Part shown: positions 20,345 through 31,179 of the stretch, in pieces
Layout: every line of letters starts with the position of its first letter
Numbering within the stretch: the stretch's first letter is position 1
From: Candida dubliniensis CD36
Taxonomy: Eukaryota; Ascomycota; Pichiomycetes; Serinales; Debaryomycetaceae
DNA: 64,000 nt
Direction: 5' to 3'
Assembly (NCBI RefSeq): GCF_000026945.1
Contig: NC_012860.1
Location: forward strand, 2,542,001-2,606,000
Translations under genes and position numbers: made by a program
The notes under the pieces: model-generated
Told to the model about the DNA's origin: nothing
Database searches by the model: none
What the model saw: the letters and a program-made list of their open reading frames with translations, nothing else

Positions 20345-20353
20345 GCACGTTTT
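20345..20353 (+). promoter_or_regulatory. Pho4-type site GCACGTTTT upstream of BTA1
   Basis: Exact match to the T-rich class of yeast Pho4 sites (GCACGTTTT), 625 bp upstream of the BTA1 start. Motif match only. Confidence 0.5.
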
Positions 20354-21115
20354 CCTCCCCATTAAATATTCACCATTCAATCAGAGGTTGCAATTGTTTT
20401 CTTTTTCTTTAAAAAAAAAAAAAAACCAAGTCTTGTATTTGCACATGCGTTTGAGTCAATTGTTAATGTAGTTTGGCAGTTGTTGTTGTATACCTAACCG
20501 TAAACTTATTTTGTTGGAGAAGTTTAAACTATCTCAACAATTTCACTGATTTGTCTTGTAAGTCGAATTGCAAATTCACTTTTATTGTCAAGTGATACTC
20601 GGAAATTGATTGGGGTATTATTAGTCAAGACAGAACACTACAACTACTACCCCCATCAATATCAATTATAACTACAAATACAAAACATCTTTTAATTATT
20701 GTGCTTATATATATATATATGTCTATTCTGTTGTTAGTCTAAAAAAGTTTCAATAAAACATAGTCTGGATTTAATTTCCCAACAAAATAATCAACCCAAG
20801 AATGTTAATTAAATTTAAACAATAGTTATGAAATCCTTTCTCCAATTAAGCTTTCAATTAGTATTGTTCCATTCTACTCCACAATGATTTTCCTTTTCAC
20901 TTTTTTTCCATAAAAAAAGAAAAAGAAAAACTTTCAAGGCTGCTTAGTCTTTCGAAAATCTTTCTTGCAACTTTATTCATCTTTCTTTTTACCTAATTCA
21001 GTATCCTGTCGCCCATACATTACAACAACACCAAAAGTATAGTATACACAACAACCCCATTTTTTTAAAAAAAAAACAGACTAAAACATTTGACCAACAG
21101 TTGGAATCAGGATGA

Positions 21116-21922
21116 TTATTTCTTATACTTCTCCACCAACTCCACATCTTCATCCTCCAATCTTCTTAACAAATAATCAATTTCGACTTTTTTGGTTAAT
21201 GGAATAATCCAATCCTTATATAATTTTGCAATTACTTCTGGTTTCACTTTGCTTTGTACATTTTGTCCAAATTTCAATGATGGATCAACTCCATAACTTT
21301 CAGCCTTGACAATCAATCTTTCCAAGATTTTCTGTTCCACTGCACTATTAGTAATTGAATTTTCAATTCCCTTAACATCTTTATCCAAAATCAACTTGAT
21401 ATATAATGGTTTATCACTTTGATACTTTGCTTCTGCTACAAATTTACCAAAATGGATTCTTCTTGAAATAGCTTGTAAACATTCAATGTCACAAGTAGAT
21501 GCCGAACCCAAATTTTCCTTTTGATCTCCTTCTCCACAACTCACTTGCGGCACAATTTCTTCAACATAAAATTTCATTATTTCTGAATTCACGTTAATCT
21601 CATCAGAATACTTGGCCAATATTTTAGGATAATTAATTGGTGGTAAAATTGGGGTTTTCAATTGGTCTGGGAAAAATGGAGTTTCATCTGGTGCTTCATA
21701 ACGTCTAATTTGAGAATGGGCAATTTCCATTTGTAATAAGGCCCATTCTAAAAAAGTTCCATCAAAGTTGGGGATATTATATTTATTCTTTTCATAAACT
21801 GATGGTGAGCTGAAAAATTGAGATCTTTCGATTAAATCAAACACAATAGTATCTTCCATCCTCACTAATGCTTGACGAATGTTGGAAAGATCAAGTACAG
21901 TTTCTGGTTTCATAAAGTCCAT
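21116..21922 (-). CDS. ARO7: Chorismate mutase
   Basis: Converts chorismate to prephenate, the branch point to phenylalanine and tyrosine, in the cytosol. The 268 residues match the fungal AroQ-type enzyme (yeast 256). The sequence follows the yeast protein closely: MDFMKPETVLDLSNIRQ at the start, RMEDTIVFDLIERSQF, LQMEIAHSQIRRYE, the conserved DIECLQAISRRIHFGKFVAE core, and a C-terminal YLLRRLEDE. Yeast chorismate mutase is inhibited by Tyr and activated by Trp; the regulatory face is expected to be conserved. The start is ATG at 21922. It lies on the same strand as the J-protein gene, 282 bp downstream of it. Confidence 0.97.
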   Translation of the reverse strand: MDFMKPETVLDLSNIRQALVRMEDTIVFDLIERSQFFSSPSVYEKNKYNIPNFDGTFLEWALLQMEIAHSQIRRYEAPDETPFFPDQLKTPILPPINYPKILAKYSDEINVNSEIMKFYVEEIVPQVSCGEGDQKENLGSASTCDIECLQAISRRIHFGKFVAEAKYQSDKPLYIKLILDKDVKGIENSITNSAVEQKILERLIVKAESYGVDPSLKFGQNVQSKVKPEVIAKLYKDWIIPLTKKVEIDYLLRRLEDEDVELVEKYKK

Positions 21923-22204
21923 GATCGGTTAGTTTATTTCTGTTGGTATTGCAATAGCTTTAATGTGGAGGGTATTCCAATATTGGTTTGGAAAAAAAAA
22001 AAAATATTTTGAAAATTTGAACGAGATTTTTTTTTTTTTTTGTTGGTCTGTTATCTGTCTTTTCAATTTTTAGCAATTCTTGCCTATCATCGTTTTTTCT
22101 TTCTTCCTTTATGCATTTGTCCCCGGAATAGGAAAATGGCATAAAGACACAAAGTTATTGACGAAAACATATATTATGAATATATACTAATGTACCTAAA
22201 CCAT

Positions 22205-23149
22205 TCAACGATTATTGCTGTTGTCCTCCTTATCCCATATATCTACTCTTTTCCTGGCAAACCTTGTCAATAGTTCGTGATCGCTAGGCTCTGGCTCTTT
22301 TCCTTCCCCTTCTTCTCTTTTCAGTTTGATAGTACTTCTTCGATTTATCAAAAACCTTCTGAGTTTATCGGCATCACTGTAACCTTCACCATAATTATCA
22401 TAACTTTCATTCAAATCCTTCATGGATTTCATATTCAAACGATGAGTCTCTAGTAAATACTGGTTTGTTTTATCAATGGCATTCATTATTTGTAATCCAA
22501 ACCCCAATACACCAACAGCAATAACCCCAAATAAGATTTTATACTTATTTTTCTCTAATTCTTCCTTTGTTGGTGGAGGTCTGTTGTATTTCATTTGATA
22601 ATAATCTTGCCATGTACTAGCCAGCCAAAATTGTTCATCATTTTCAAAATTATATCTTGTTCTATGAGCATGGGCTCTTCTATAAGCTTCAAAATTCTCT
22701 TTACTCCATTGCCCTCCATCTCCAGAATATCTTCCTTGTTGATCCCATGACGTGGTTTGATACCGATTATATGCGGTTCTACGTCTGGGATTTTTCAATA
22801 TATCATAGGCTTCTTGGATCATATCAAATCTTTTTCTCTTCATTTCTGGGGTCATTTCACCACCCTTATATAGGATGGAAAGTGACGTATCCGGATGATA
22901 TATCTTGACTAACGCTAAATATTTCCTTTTGAGAACTTTATTTAGCTCTAATGTAGACATCCCCATATCTTTAGAAGTTAATCCAAATATCTCATATGCC
23001 GAGGGCTTGGCGGACTTTGGCCATTCATGAAGATGAAACCGTTTATGATGATCTATTGGCTCTTGTGATGCTGTGGCATAATGAGCCTTGTTTATAGCTG
23101 TATTGCAATTTATTGTTGCCGCAATTCGCTTTTGCAAAAGAGACAACAT
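22205..23149 (-). CDS. Mitochondrial membrane J-protein (Jid1-like)
   Basis: A 314-residue DnaJ-domain protein. The N-terminus (MLSLLQKRIAATINCNTAINKAH) is basic and lacks acidic residues, like a mitochondrial presequence. A J domain spans about 52-132 (SAYEIFGLTSKDMGMSTLEL, HPD in KIYHPDTS, EAYDILKNPRRRTAYNRY). The HPD tripeptide is intact, so it should stimulate an Hsp70. A single membrane segment follows at about 208-228 (ILFGVIAVGVLGFGLQIM), with a charged C-terminus. This is the layout of yeast Jid1, a mitochondrial J-protein of unclear role, but I cannot prove orthology. The start is ATG at 23149. Confidence 0.85.
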   Translation of the reverse strand: MLSLLQKRIAATINCNTAINKAHYATASQEPIDHHKRFHLHEWPKSAKPSAYEIFGLTSKDMGMSTLELNKVLKRKYLALVKIYHPDTSLSILYKGGEMTPEMKRKRFDMIQEAYDILKNPRRRTAYNRYQTTSWDQQGRYSGDGGQWSKENFEAYRRAHAHRTRYNFENDEQFWLASTWQDYYQMKYNRPPPTKEELEKNKYKILFGVIAVGVLGFGLQIMNAIDKTNQYLLETHRLNMKSMKDLNESYDNYGEGYSDADKLRRFLINRRSTIKLKREEGEGKEPEPSDHELLTRFARKRVDIWDKEDNSNNR

Positions 23150-23929
23150 TAGGGTTGAAATGGTGGTGAGCTGATTTAGAAAAAGTATGGTGTTTAAGAT
23201 AAGCCATTCAAAAAAAAAAAAAAAAATTGTTAGGAAAAATAGTTTGAATCTGTCAACTATTCATCAATTTAGAGTGCGAAAGTCGGGGTTTGATTTCACA
23301 CAAAAGTAGCAATAAGAACATCGCTCGTTGTAGGAAACCCTGTCCTGTTCTACATTTGCATTGTGATTTATAGTCTCTTTGAAAAGTAGTCAGGCGTTTC
23401 AACCTATGCTTGCAAGATTTTGAACTATTGAGAAGAACACTGCTTTTCTATGGCTGGGACAGGTATTGAAAATATTATTGCAACATATTTGCGCAAAAGT
23501 TCTATTCAAATTGGATTGAATACTTCAGTGATTTAGTGGAGAGATATTTCATATAATACACTTCTATTATCTACATGGCCTGTATTTTTTATAGGATGGG
23601 TAAATATTTTGTATATAACTGGGTAGCACTAATTTTGTAGAAAAAAGCAACCAATTTAGAATGAAATTAAAAACAGTTCAATTTAAAATACCGACAAATG
23701 AAACGATAACCATTCTATATATTTTCCAGTCACAGTTTATTAACGGGCATGCACTTAATAACTGTGCTCTTGTGATATTTTGCAGCAGTTGTCGTATTCC
23801 ATAGATAACGATCTTTCCTGTTAAGAGTGTTATTAGAGATGTTTTTTTTTACACCACCTGCTGCGATTACTAATACATTTTGATAAACATGTCATTTCAT
23901 TTCATTACATTAACCACTATTTAAAATCT
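23150..23929. other. Intergenic region upstream of the J-protein gene
   Basis: About 780 bp with no gene seen. AT-rich with an A tract at 23211-23226. It serves as the J-protein promoter and as the 3' end of the Zn2Cys6 gene. Confidence 0.55.
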
Positions 23930-24505
23930 CTATACTGACCTCACATTACTGTCTTTGGTTTGAAGCCTGTAATTTAAATTATAGAGGGGAGGCAAAGAAA
24001 ATGAGCTAACCTCGGTAGTAGGTTTGCTTTCAGCAAACACTGGTGATAATGTAGGACTTGGGTATGGAATATGCACTTTTGGCTGTGCAACAGCTGGAGT
24101 TGTAGCTTCCGGTTGAGATTGTAGTAAGTAATTGATATCACATTTCTTGGGCCTTATTATTGGACTCATTTGTGGTTTCACTACCGTGGATTGTTGTGGT
24201 TGTTGTTGTGGTTTGACATTCTTAGTTTTGAAAGTGTTTGGATCTGGCCAACAACAATCCAAAAAGTTTCTGGTACAAGCTTGACATTTGCCATTCACCT
24301 TATCTTCGTCACACTTTTTCTTTCTCTTTCGACAAGTCAAGCAACCAGTTTTCGTTCTACGCTTGATTTGGCTCTCGTCACGTTTTGGTTTGGCTATTTT
24401 TTTTGTGGTTGCGACAGTGGAAGCCTTTTTGGAACATGCATTAGTTGCTTTTGGTTTCAATGAAATATTCAACACCTTTTGATATGATCTATAACTCAAC
24501 TCCAT
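23930..24505 (-). CDS. ZCF3: Small Zn(II)2Cys6 DNA-binding protein (191 aa)
   Basis: Probable transcription factor with one fungal binuclear zinc cluster, C55-x2-C58-x6-C65-x8-C74-x2-C77-x6-C84, preceded by a basic arm (KRRTKTG) that would contact DNA. I use the ATG at 24505; the frame opens 72 bp further upstream. The rest is Pro/Ser/Thr/Gln-rich with no middle homology domain, so the protein is much shorter than most of its class and may need a partner or act as a simple DNA-binding switch. No clear dimerising coiled coil follows the cluster. The symbol rests on my memory that ZCF3 lies near ARO7 in C. albicans, so treat it as tentative. Confidence 0.72.
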   Translation of the reverse strand: MELSYRSYQKVLNISLKPKATNACSKKASTVATTKKIAKPKRDESQIKRRTKTGCLTCRKRKKKCDEDKVNGKCQACTRNFLDCCWPDPNTFKTKNVKPQQQPQQSTVVKPQMSPIIRPKKCDINYLLQSQPEATTPAVAQPKVHIPYPSPTLSPVFAESKPTTEVSSFSLPPLYNLNYRLQTKDSNVRSV

Positions 24506-25018
24506 CTTTAATAATACCGTATTTGATGAAAGAAAGACAAAGTGAAAAGTTGAAAAATTTTTTTTTTCATTAAGCATGGTTTTTAAAACATAGGATGTTA
24601 CTAAATGTATAGTTTCTGTTTATGGTTGTAAATGGTAATAGTCATTTGATTAACCGCTCGTTTTCAATTGCGATTTGTGGAAAAACATTTGCTAAAATGG
24701 CAACTCACACAGAACAAAAATATGTTTTCGGAAGGTGACACCACAGAACTAAGCGAAAATGGCAAAAAAAAACTTCATCAGAAAAAATGAAATTGAGTGC
24801 CATTTGACGCGCTACCATAAGGGCATACATTTACCCTTTTCTTTTTTCTTTTTTCTTTTTTCTTTTTCCATGTCAAACTCGATTTATTTCGCGCCTCATC
24901 ACTGAAGTTGCAATTATACATTTTTAAGTTTGGCATTCGTTCTGGAAAACTTTCTACAACAAAATATTGCCTTGCCATACACAAAATCAAAAACTTAATA
25001 CTTAACTAAACATTTACC
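24506..25018. other. Promoter region of the Zn2Cys6 gene
   Basis: About 510 bp without a gene. It contains a CTTTTTT-type pyrimidine repeat at 24836-24868 and the 3' end of the sulfonate dioxygenase gene. Confidence 0.55.
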
Positions 25019-26179
25019 CTAAATAGGTTTGATTGCACTCAAGGCATCAGCTAAATCACCAGGAGTATAATCTTCTTTGTTCAAGTCTTCCAAGTTCAGG
25101 ATTGGACGCTCACCTAACACTGAAATTCTGTAAGCATGTCTAACCTCACCTTCTTCAGTATCAAAAGTAGCAGTATGGGACACTCCACTGTTGTGGAACA
25201 AAGCAACCTTTTTTCTTTCCCCACGTTCCCAGTTTACTCTCAATTGCAAATCCAGACTCTTTTCAATATGGTTATGCAAGAAATCCAACAAGTAATCTGA
25301 TTCTTCTTTCTTTAACTCAACAATTCTACGTCCAAAAGCCTTGTTGACGTATAAAGATTTTTCTCCAGTGACAGGGTCCAATCTTATCAATGGGTGAATG
25401 TTTGAGACAGCTTTTCTTCTCTCAACACCACCTTGGTGTGCTGAATTTGCAGCTTGATCTTCTGAAGTGTGCAACACATGCAAGCCATCCAATCGTTTTT
25501 GGAATGCTGGCGATAATCTATTGTAAGCTTCAACTGTATCAACAAAAACAGTATCACCACCATCACCACTCTCTAACACCTGGAAAAGAGTAAATCTCAG
25601 AGGAGTGATTTCATAGGAAACATCACTATGGAATCCAACACTTGTGGTACGATGGGCAAAAACTCTTTCCAATTCCCCCTTTTCTGGTCTTCTGTAGGTA
25701 ATATGCAACTCTGGATGGCCACGAGGAGAGCCGAAACTTGGATGAATGTGTAATCTCCCAAAATATTTACCAAATTCAACAGCAAAACCAGGACCTTTGT
25801 CTGCGAAATCTTGATCGTTGAACAATAACACTTTTCTTTGTGCCAAAAGTAAAGCCAATTCGTCTTTCCCTTTATCATTCAATTGTGATAATTGAACACC
25901 ATCGATTTCAGAACCGAATTTTGGTGTAATTCTTTTGATTTTATGTGATCCATCTTTGGGAAACAAGTTTGGGAAAGAAGGATCAGCTCTTGAACCAGGA
26001 TCAATGTACCTTTCAAATTTCAACGGAGGTAATTTATGACTTGGATCCCAGGATGGCAAAAAATCTGGATACTTTGCTTGTTCTCTGTTACGTTTGTTAA
26101 TCACCAATACACCGTCTGCATCAACTTCATCAAAATCTTTATTGAAATGAATATCTGAATTACCAAATCGTTGTGCCAT
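25019..26179 (-). CDS. Fe(II)/2-oxoglutarate sulfonate dioxygenase (TauD/Jlp1-like)
   Basis: Member of the TauD/TfdA family, close to yeast Jlp1, which releases sulfite from sulfonates such as taurine or isethionate so that they serve as a sulfur source. 386 residues from the ATG at 26179; the frame extends 13 codons upstream. The iron ligands are visible: H184-x-D186 in VGFHSDVSYE and the distal His in LFHNSGVSHTATFD. The 2-oxoglutarate-binding Arg is probably in EVRHAYRISVLG. The N-terminal EIDGVQLSQLND is a family hallmark. An exact Met31/32-type AAACTGTGGC lies 282 bp upstream, which supports a sulfur role. Candida has several paralogues with different substrates, so the exact sulfonate is unknown. 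Confidence 0.88.
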   Translation of the reverse strand: MAQRFGNSDIHFNKDFDEVDADGVLVINKRNREQAKYPDFLPSWDPSHKLPPLKFERYIDPGSRADPSFPNLFPKDGSHKIKRITPKFGSEIDGVQLSQLNDKGKDELALLLAQRKVLLFNDQDFADKGPGFAVEFGKYFGRLHIHPSFGSPRGHPELHITYRRPEKGELERVFAHRTTSVGFHSDVSYEITPLRFTLFQVLESGDGGDTVFVDTVEAYNRLSPAFQKRLDGLHVLHTSEDQAANSAHQGGVERRKAVSNIHPLIRLDPVTGEKSLYVNKAFGRRIVELKKEESDYLLDFLHNHIEKSLDLQLRVNWERGERKKVALFHNSGVSHTATFDTEEGEVRHAYRISVLGERPILNLEDLNKEDYTPGDLADALSAIKPI

Positions 26180-26747
26180 GTTTATGTAGTAGGAATATGT
26201 TATAGATATATTAGTCAAGTTTTTTAATTTGTTATTTGAAAACTATTCAGATTATCAGGGAAGAGAAACTACAGCATTATTTATATAAATTGGCAATAAG
26301 CATAGTCAATAGGTAAGATTACACACCTTAATCCACACCGCATGGTAAATGTATGAAGGTTGACCCGAGCGCCATAGTTTTTTTTTGTTCTGTGTTTACC
26401 AATTAATCAACTTTATATGGTAGCGATGGCCAAACTGTACGGGATATCTTTTATCACAAAGCCACAGTTTTTGAGAGAAGCAACTCATAATGATGCAATT
26501 TATACAACAAATATTTCTTTTGGTTCTAAAAGGCACGGGATAGCAATTTTTCTATGCTACACATGTACATATACACACACACACACACCAACAAAACGTT
26601 AGCGTACAATATATATACATACATTCAAACAGTTATTCAAAAACTATAAACAACAGTACAATTAAAATAAACAAAAATCAAAATCAGACATAACTAGAAA
26701 AGCACGAAAGATAAAGGACAACAATAATAAAAAAAGAAAGAAAGCAA
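26180..26747. other. Sulfonate dioxygenase promoter and EDE1 3' region
   Basis: About 570 bp without a convincing gene. Contains the AAACTGTGGC motif, a CA repeat at 26573-26587 and TA-rich sequence. Confidence 0.55.
26461..26470 (-). promoter_or_regulatory. Met31/Met32-type site AAACTGTGGC upstream of the sulfonate dioxygenase
   Basis: Perfect ten-base match on the gene's strand, 282 bp before its ATG. It fits induction under sulfur limitation. Confidence 0.55.
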
Positions 26748-29700
26748 TTAAGCAGTGTCCAATAAGTAGTTTGTAGCAGCTTCCAAGTTCCAGTTTTCTT
26801 TCTTCAAAGCATCAATTGCAGTTTTTTCATCGAAACCCATTCCCACCAATTCTTGTATAGCATAATCATTTGCCGAGTTTCTATTAGGTTGAGCTGCAGG
26901 AGGGGATTCATATCTTGGTGGGTCGCGCGTAAATGGTACCGACACAGAACTAGGCGGCTCCGACACCCGAGCCGAGCCTGATACTGGTATACCACCCAGA
27001 GATTGTTCCTCTGGTTGCGAAGTGGCAGCTTGAGGTTGGGCATTTCCGAACCCTGCAAATAATTGCTCCCACTCATCATTTCCCTCTAAAGGAGCAGTAC
27101 TAGATTCTTCTGGACGATTGAAGTCTGGTGCGTTGGAGTTGGTGAACTCTTCAGATAATCCACCAAAATCATCATTTTCATGGTCAAATTCTTCATCGCC
27201 TACATTATCAACATTAGCAGCTTCTAAATTAGTAAATTCATCATTGAAAAAATCTTTCTCATTTGTATCAGTTTCGGGAGCTGCCGGCTGCAAATTGTCA
27301 AAGTCAAAATCATCAAAGTTGGAATCTCCTGTAGATTGAACATTTTCAGAAGGAACAGTATCAACCTCTCTCCCAACAGTGCTTCTAGATTGATACAGCT
27401 TGTTTTGTTCATGTAAGTTATCAACAGCATCATCAAACGTTTGCTCCTCTCCTTCATCCGATGAATCACTTTCTTGGTAATCCAATTCTCTAATTGGAGG
27501 AAATTCCTCACTCCCATGTTCTGGAGATCTTGCTTCTTCAGAATTAACAATTTCAAAAGAAGAAGAACCTTTGTCACTTCCTTCAAGATGCTGCCTTTCG
27601 GCGCTATCAAAGCTGCCTGTATTTACAGTATTTGGTGCAGTTTCTTCGCTACTGTCAGCATTCTCCAAAGTCTCACGATCACTAATTTCATCTATGTTAT
27701 CATCACGCACAGATAAGGCTGCGTTGTTTTGAACACTTGAAGTCAAAGATTCGGTTCTTTGAACTCCAACTAAAACACCAGGCATACCTACCATACCACC
27801 AACAATAGCTGCATTGTTTCCTTGTGGAAATTGGAAATCTGAATTGCTTGGGGAAGTTATAGGAGTTTCTTCATCATCAGTAGCGCGATCGGTGATATTT
27901 GAGGAGGTTGTATTCGTGGCATTATCAACAGGCTCACTGATCTGCAATTGAGGAAATCTAGCGTTAGTTTCTTCTATACCATTATCAGACCGCGATTGAT
28001 CTTCCACAGAGCGTTCGACGGGTTCATTTGCTAACCCAGAGCCACTTGATTCCACATTTTCAGTAGAAAGGTGATGAGCAACACCTGCCACACCACCACC
28101 CACAACGGCAGCAGTAGCTGCACCAATAGCGGCACTTATTCCCGCACTTGGTTTTGTTGGTTTGTTTTGTTCCAATTCCACAGACTTTGCATGCAACTCC
28201 TTGGCTCGATTTTCAGATTCTAATCTTTCTCTTTCAGCATTGTCCAAATCCAATTGCAATTGCTTATGCGAAGCTTCGATCTCGGCAATCTTACTCTTCA
28301 ATTCTTCACTCTTAACTATGGCGACTTGAACTTGTGATTTCTTGACAGCAACTTGGTTAGACAAAGTTTGAGTTTCTTGACTCTTAGAAGCAGCTTGCTT
28401 CTCAAGCTCAACAATCTCTGCATTCAAACTACCCAATTTTTCTTTCAAAGTACTATTTTCTTTCTGTAAACTTTCCATAGCGACTTGTTTGTCATGTAAG
28501 TCGCTCGACAAGGAGTTGACTTTTGCTTCGGCAATAGATGCTTCAGATCTCAATGCTTCCGTTTCCTCTTTAGCAGTTGCTAAATTTGCTTCAACCTGTT
28601 CCACTTGTTTCACTTCGTTGTCGTATGAAGCCCTCAATTGTTTCAATTTGTTTTCAATTTCAGACTTTGTGTTTAATATTCTTTGAAGTTCTTTTTCAGC
28701 TCTCGTTTTCTTTTCGTGTAAATTGGTGGTTTGATTAGTAAGAGACTTTATTTGATTTGAAACATTGGCAATATCAGAGGTGGCCTGAGATAACTGTCCG
28801 GAAATAGCTGGATCTGCCAACAAATCATCGTTGCTATTAGTGGAAACCTGTTGCGACACAGACCTTTCACGAGATGGTTGTTGCGATGCAGACACAAAAG
28901 AATTTGGTGCAGAAATAGCACTAGCAACTGGTGTACTGTCCCTCTTTTGGATTGGAGGTTGTGGCTGTGATGATGATGATGACGATGGTGGTGGAGGGAC
29001 ACTTCTCAATGCTTCGTAATTGACAGATTTTTGTTGCTGCTGTGGTTGTGGAGGTTGGGGTGCAGCTTTCGTTTCGTCAGCAGGCAAACTCTGTACTTGT
29101 TTCTTTTCTTCAACTGGAGATGCCAAGTTGGACGACAGTGACTGGTGTCGGGTGTCTTGCTGTTGCATTAATGACTGACCAAAACTTGAAGTTGGTTTAA
29201 ATGAACCAGTCAAGGTATTACGAATTCTTGGTGCTTCTGTATGTGATAACTCACTACTTGATACTCTTTGTACAAGTTCTGGCTTAGCTTGAGGTGCCGA
29301 GGAAGGTGTATTGTTAGCAACTGCATTGGAGCTCCCAAAAATATCAACCAAATCGTCTATAGAGGATTTCGATTTGGCAATAGCTTGCGATTGAGCCGGA
29401 ACTGAACTATTTTGAATATCTGAAACTGGGCGTTGTTGTTGTAGTTGTTGTTGCTGCTGCTGCTGCTGCTGATGTGGCTGTGACTCCAAAGTACTTGAAC
29501 CTGCTGACTCCTGTTTTAACGAAACAAGCAATTCATCTGGAACGACATTTGGTAAAGGTTTACCGGTAATTTTTCTGTTAACCAAAAACAAAGCAACAGA
29601 AAACTCCAATTTTGAAAATATTCCCGAGTTCTGAATATCGGCCAAATCCCAGATCAATGCCAAATCTTGTTGATTCAATTTCGATGTCATTAAAAATGAT

Positions 29701-30784
29701 GCAACTTGGTCTGGGTTTAAGTGACCCTTTTTTTCTTTATCAAGATTGTTGAAAACCGACTCGTATTGTTGTTTCATTGCAGGTGTTGCAACCCATTCAC
29801 TGGTAGTTGATACATCTCTTGAAGCCGGATGCCTGATTGCAGTCAGTTGAGAGTTAATAGAACTGTGGGACACTTGACGAGATTGCACGGAGTTTTGAGC
29901 TGCAATTACTGGATTCAGTTGCAGCTGTGGCAGCAGCTGTGGTTGCTCAACTGACTTCCAAATCGATTCAGGCAAGAATGGTGGCAATTGTTTAATATGG
30001 CCACTTAACAATCCTTGGATCAAATACATGGCAATCACAAACCCGCCGATATTTAATTTCCCAGTATTATATCTATCAACCAAACTCCAAATTTGTCCCA
30101 AAGTTGTCGTTGGCAACTTAGCTTTCAAAAAAATATCTTTTGCTCGGGATCCATCTAAATCACCTTGAGCGGACCCAACAGTCTTGATAAACAATTGAGA
30201 AAACTTTTGATAATCACCAGGAGAAACAGCAGCAAAAGAATCTTGCGAAGCGGCAGATTGCGGCATAGAAGCATTAGGTTGAGACGACATAAATGAGCTA
30301 CTTGCAGATTGTGGCTGTAAAACATTTTGCTGTGGTAAGCCCAAATTCACAAATTTCGGCAACGGACCGGGAACGTCTGCTAACCCTGGTACTGGGTGTT
30401 GTCCTGATTGTGTATATCCAATCAATCTCATTGCATAGCAAAACCCAAATTGATTTAAAAACCCCAAATTGTTCAGATCAGATATTTGCCAGATTTCACC
30501 CAAGATAGAAGGTGGCAATCCGGATTTCTCAAATGTTGTTCTTGCTTTGTCCCCGGTAACGACACCGGTATTCTCCGGATCCAATGATTTAAATAATTGA
30601 GTGTATAACCTTTTCTCCTCAGGTGTAAGACCCACCTTAAAAGCAGGCGTAGCTATTTTATTTTGATTTGTTAGTATATACTACTTTTGAATATCCGATC
30701 GGGATATAATGGAAAAGCTCCTAGAATGAGATAATTAGGAGGAGGGGGGTGGGGGAACCAATACATACACAGCGAGATACTCAT
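26748..30784 (-). CDS. EDE1: Endocytic scaffold with three EH domains and a UBA domain
   Basis: Eps15-like early-arriving endocytic adaptor that binds NPF proteins and ubiquitin at sites of clathrin-mediated endocytosis. Two exons: 30769-30784 and 26748-30652, 1306 residues. Without the intron the frame begins at a GTG inside the first EH domain. Layout: three EH domains (about 15-105, 145-235, 290-380), each with DPENTG-type or related EF-hand loops; a Gln-rich linker with a CAG/CAA run; NFGQSLM-like region; a coiled coil at about 630-820 with heptads; an acidic tail with FDDFDF-type motifs and WEQLFAGFG; and a C-terminal UBA domain (YAIQELVGMGFDEKTAIDAL). The spliced N-terminus MSIS-STPAFKVGLTPEEK aligns with yeast Ede1. 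Confidence 0.95.
29440..29472. repeat. Trinucleotide (CAG/CAA) repeat in EDE1
   Basis: GCTGCTG and TTGTTG units that encode a polyglutamine run in the linker after the third EH domain. Likely polymorphic in length. Confidence 0.75.
30653..30768 (-). other. EDE1 intron (116 bp)
   Basis: On the minus strand the first exon ends at 30769 and is followed by GTATGT (30768-30763). A TACTAAC branch site lies about 20 bases before the TAG acceptor at 30653. Splicing joins ATG AGT ATC TCG CTG T to CT ACG CCT, giving an N-terminus that matches yeast Ede1. Every consensus element is present. Confidence 0.92.
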
Positions 30785-31179
30785 AATCAAACTTCCTTTA
30801 ATCCAATAATCCAATTATTCAGCTTTATCAAAACAATATTGTTTTTTATTAAAGAAAAAGAATATAGAATGGTGATTCAAACCGTTGGTAATGACGATAA
30901 TGCTTTTTTTTTGGACTTTGTTTGTTTTTTTGACATTATAGGGGGAACAAACAAAAACTTCCAACCAGTACTAATTTGACCCATTTCAACATTTGTGCAC
31001 GACTTTAATGATATCCTCAGTAACCGATAAATTCAGTACGACATTGTCTCAGAATATCTCTAAGAATGTCTCGATGAGTTTGAAATTTTCACCAATTTTT
31101 TTTTTCTTCTGCTCATTGAAAATAACTATTCTACAATCTCTTCAATAATTATACTTTACAGTCTTCACCAACATACAAA
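30785..31179. other. Divergent promoter region between EDE1 and GAR1
   Basis: About 395 bp. The GAR1 side has a PAC core (CGATGAG) followed at once by TGAAATTTTCA, and a long T tract. No gene seen; an 76-codon frame starting at 30749 has no ATG and is low-complexity. Confidence 0.6.
31072..31090 (+). promoter_or_regulatory. PAC plus RRPE-like elements upstream of GAR1
   Basis: CGATGAG (31072-31078), then TGAAATTTTC (31081-31090), close to the RRPE consensus TGAAAATTTTC. This pair marks ribosome-biogenesis promoters in yeasts and lies 90-108 bp before the GAR1 ATG. Confidence 0.65.

Larger units (their letters stand above)
19721..21115. other. BTA1 promoter and ARO7 3' region
   Basis: About 1.4 kb without a gene. 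It contains CACGTTTT at 20081 and GCACGTTTT at 20345, an A tract at 20412-20425 and a short TA repeat near 20707-20720. Confidence 0.6.

Noticed and set aside
24836..24868. CTTTTTT repeats as a special element
   Set aside because: Simple pyrimidine tract of the kind common in yeast promoters.
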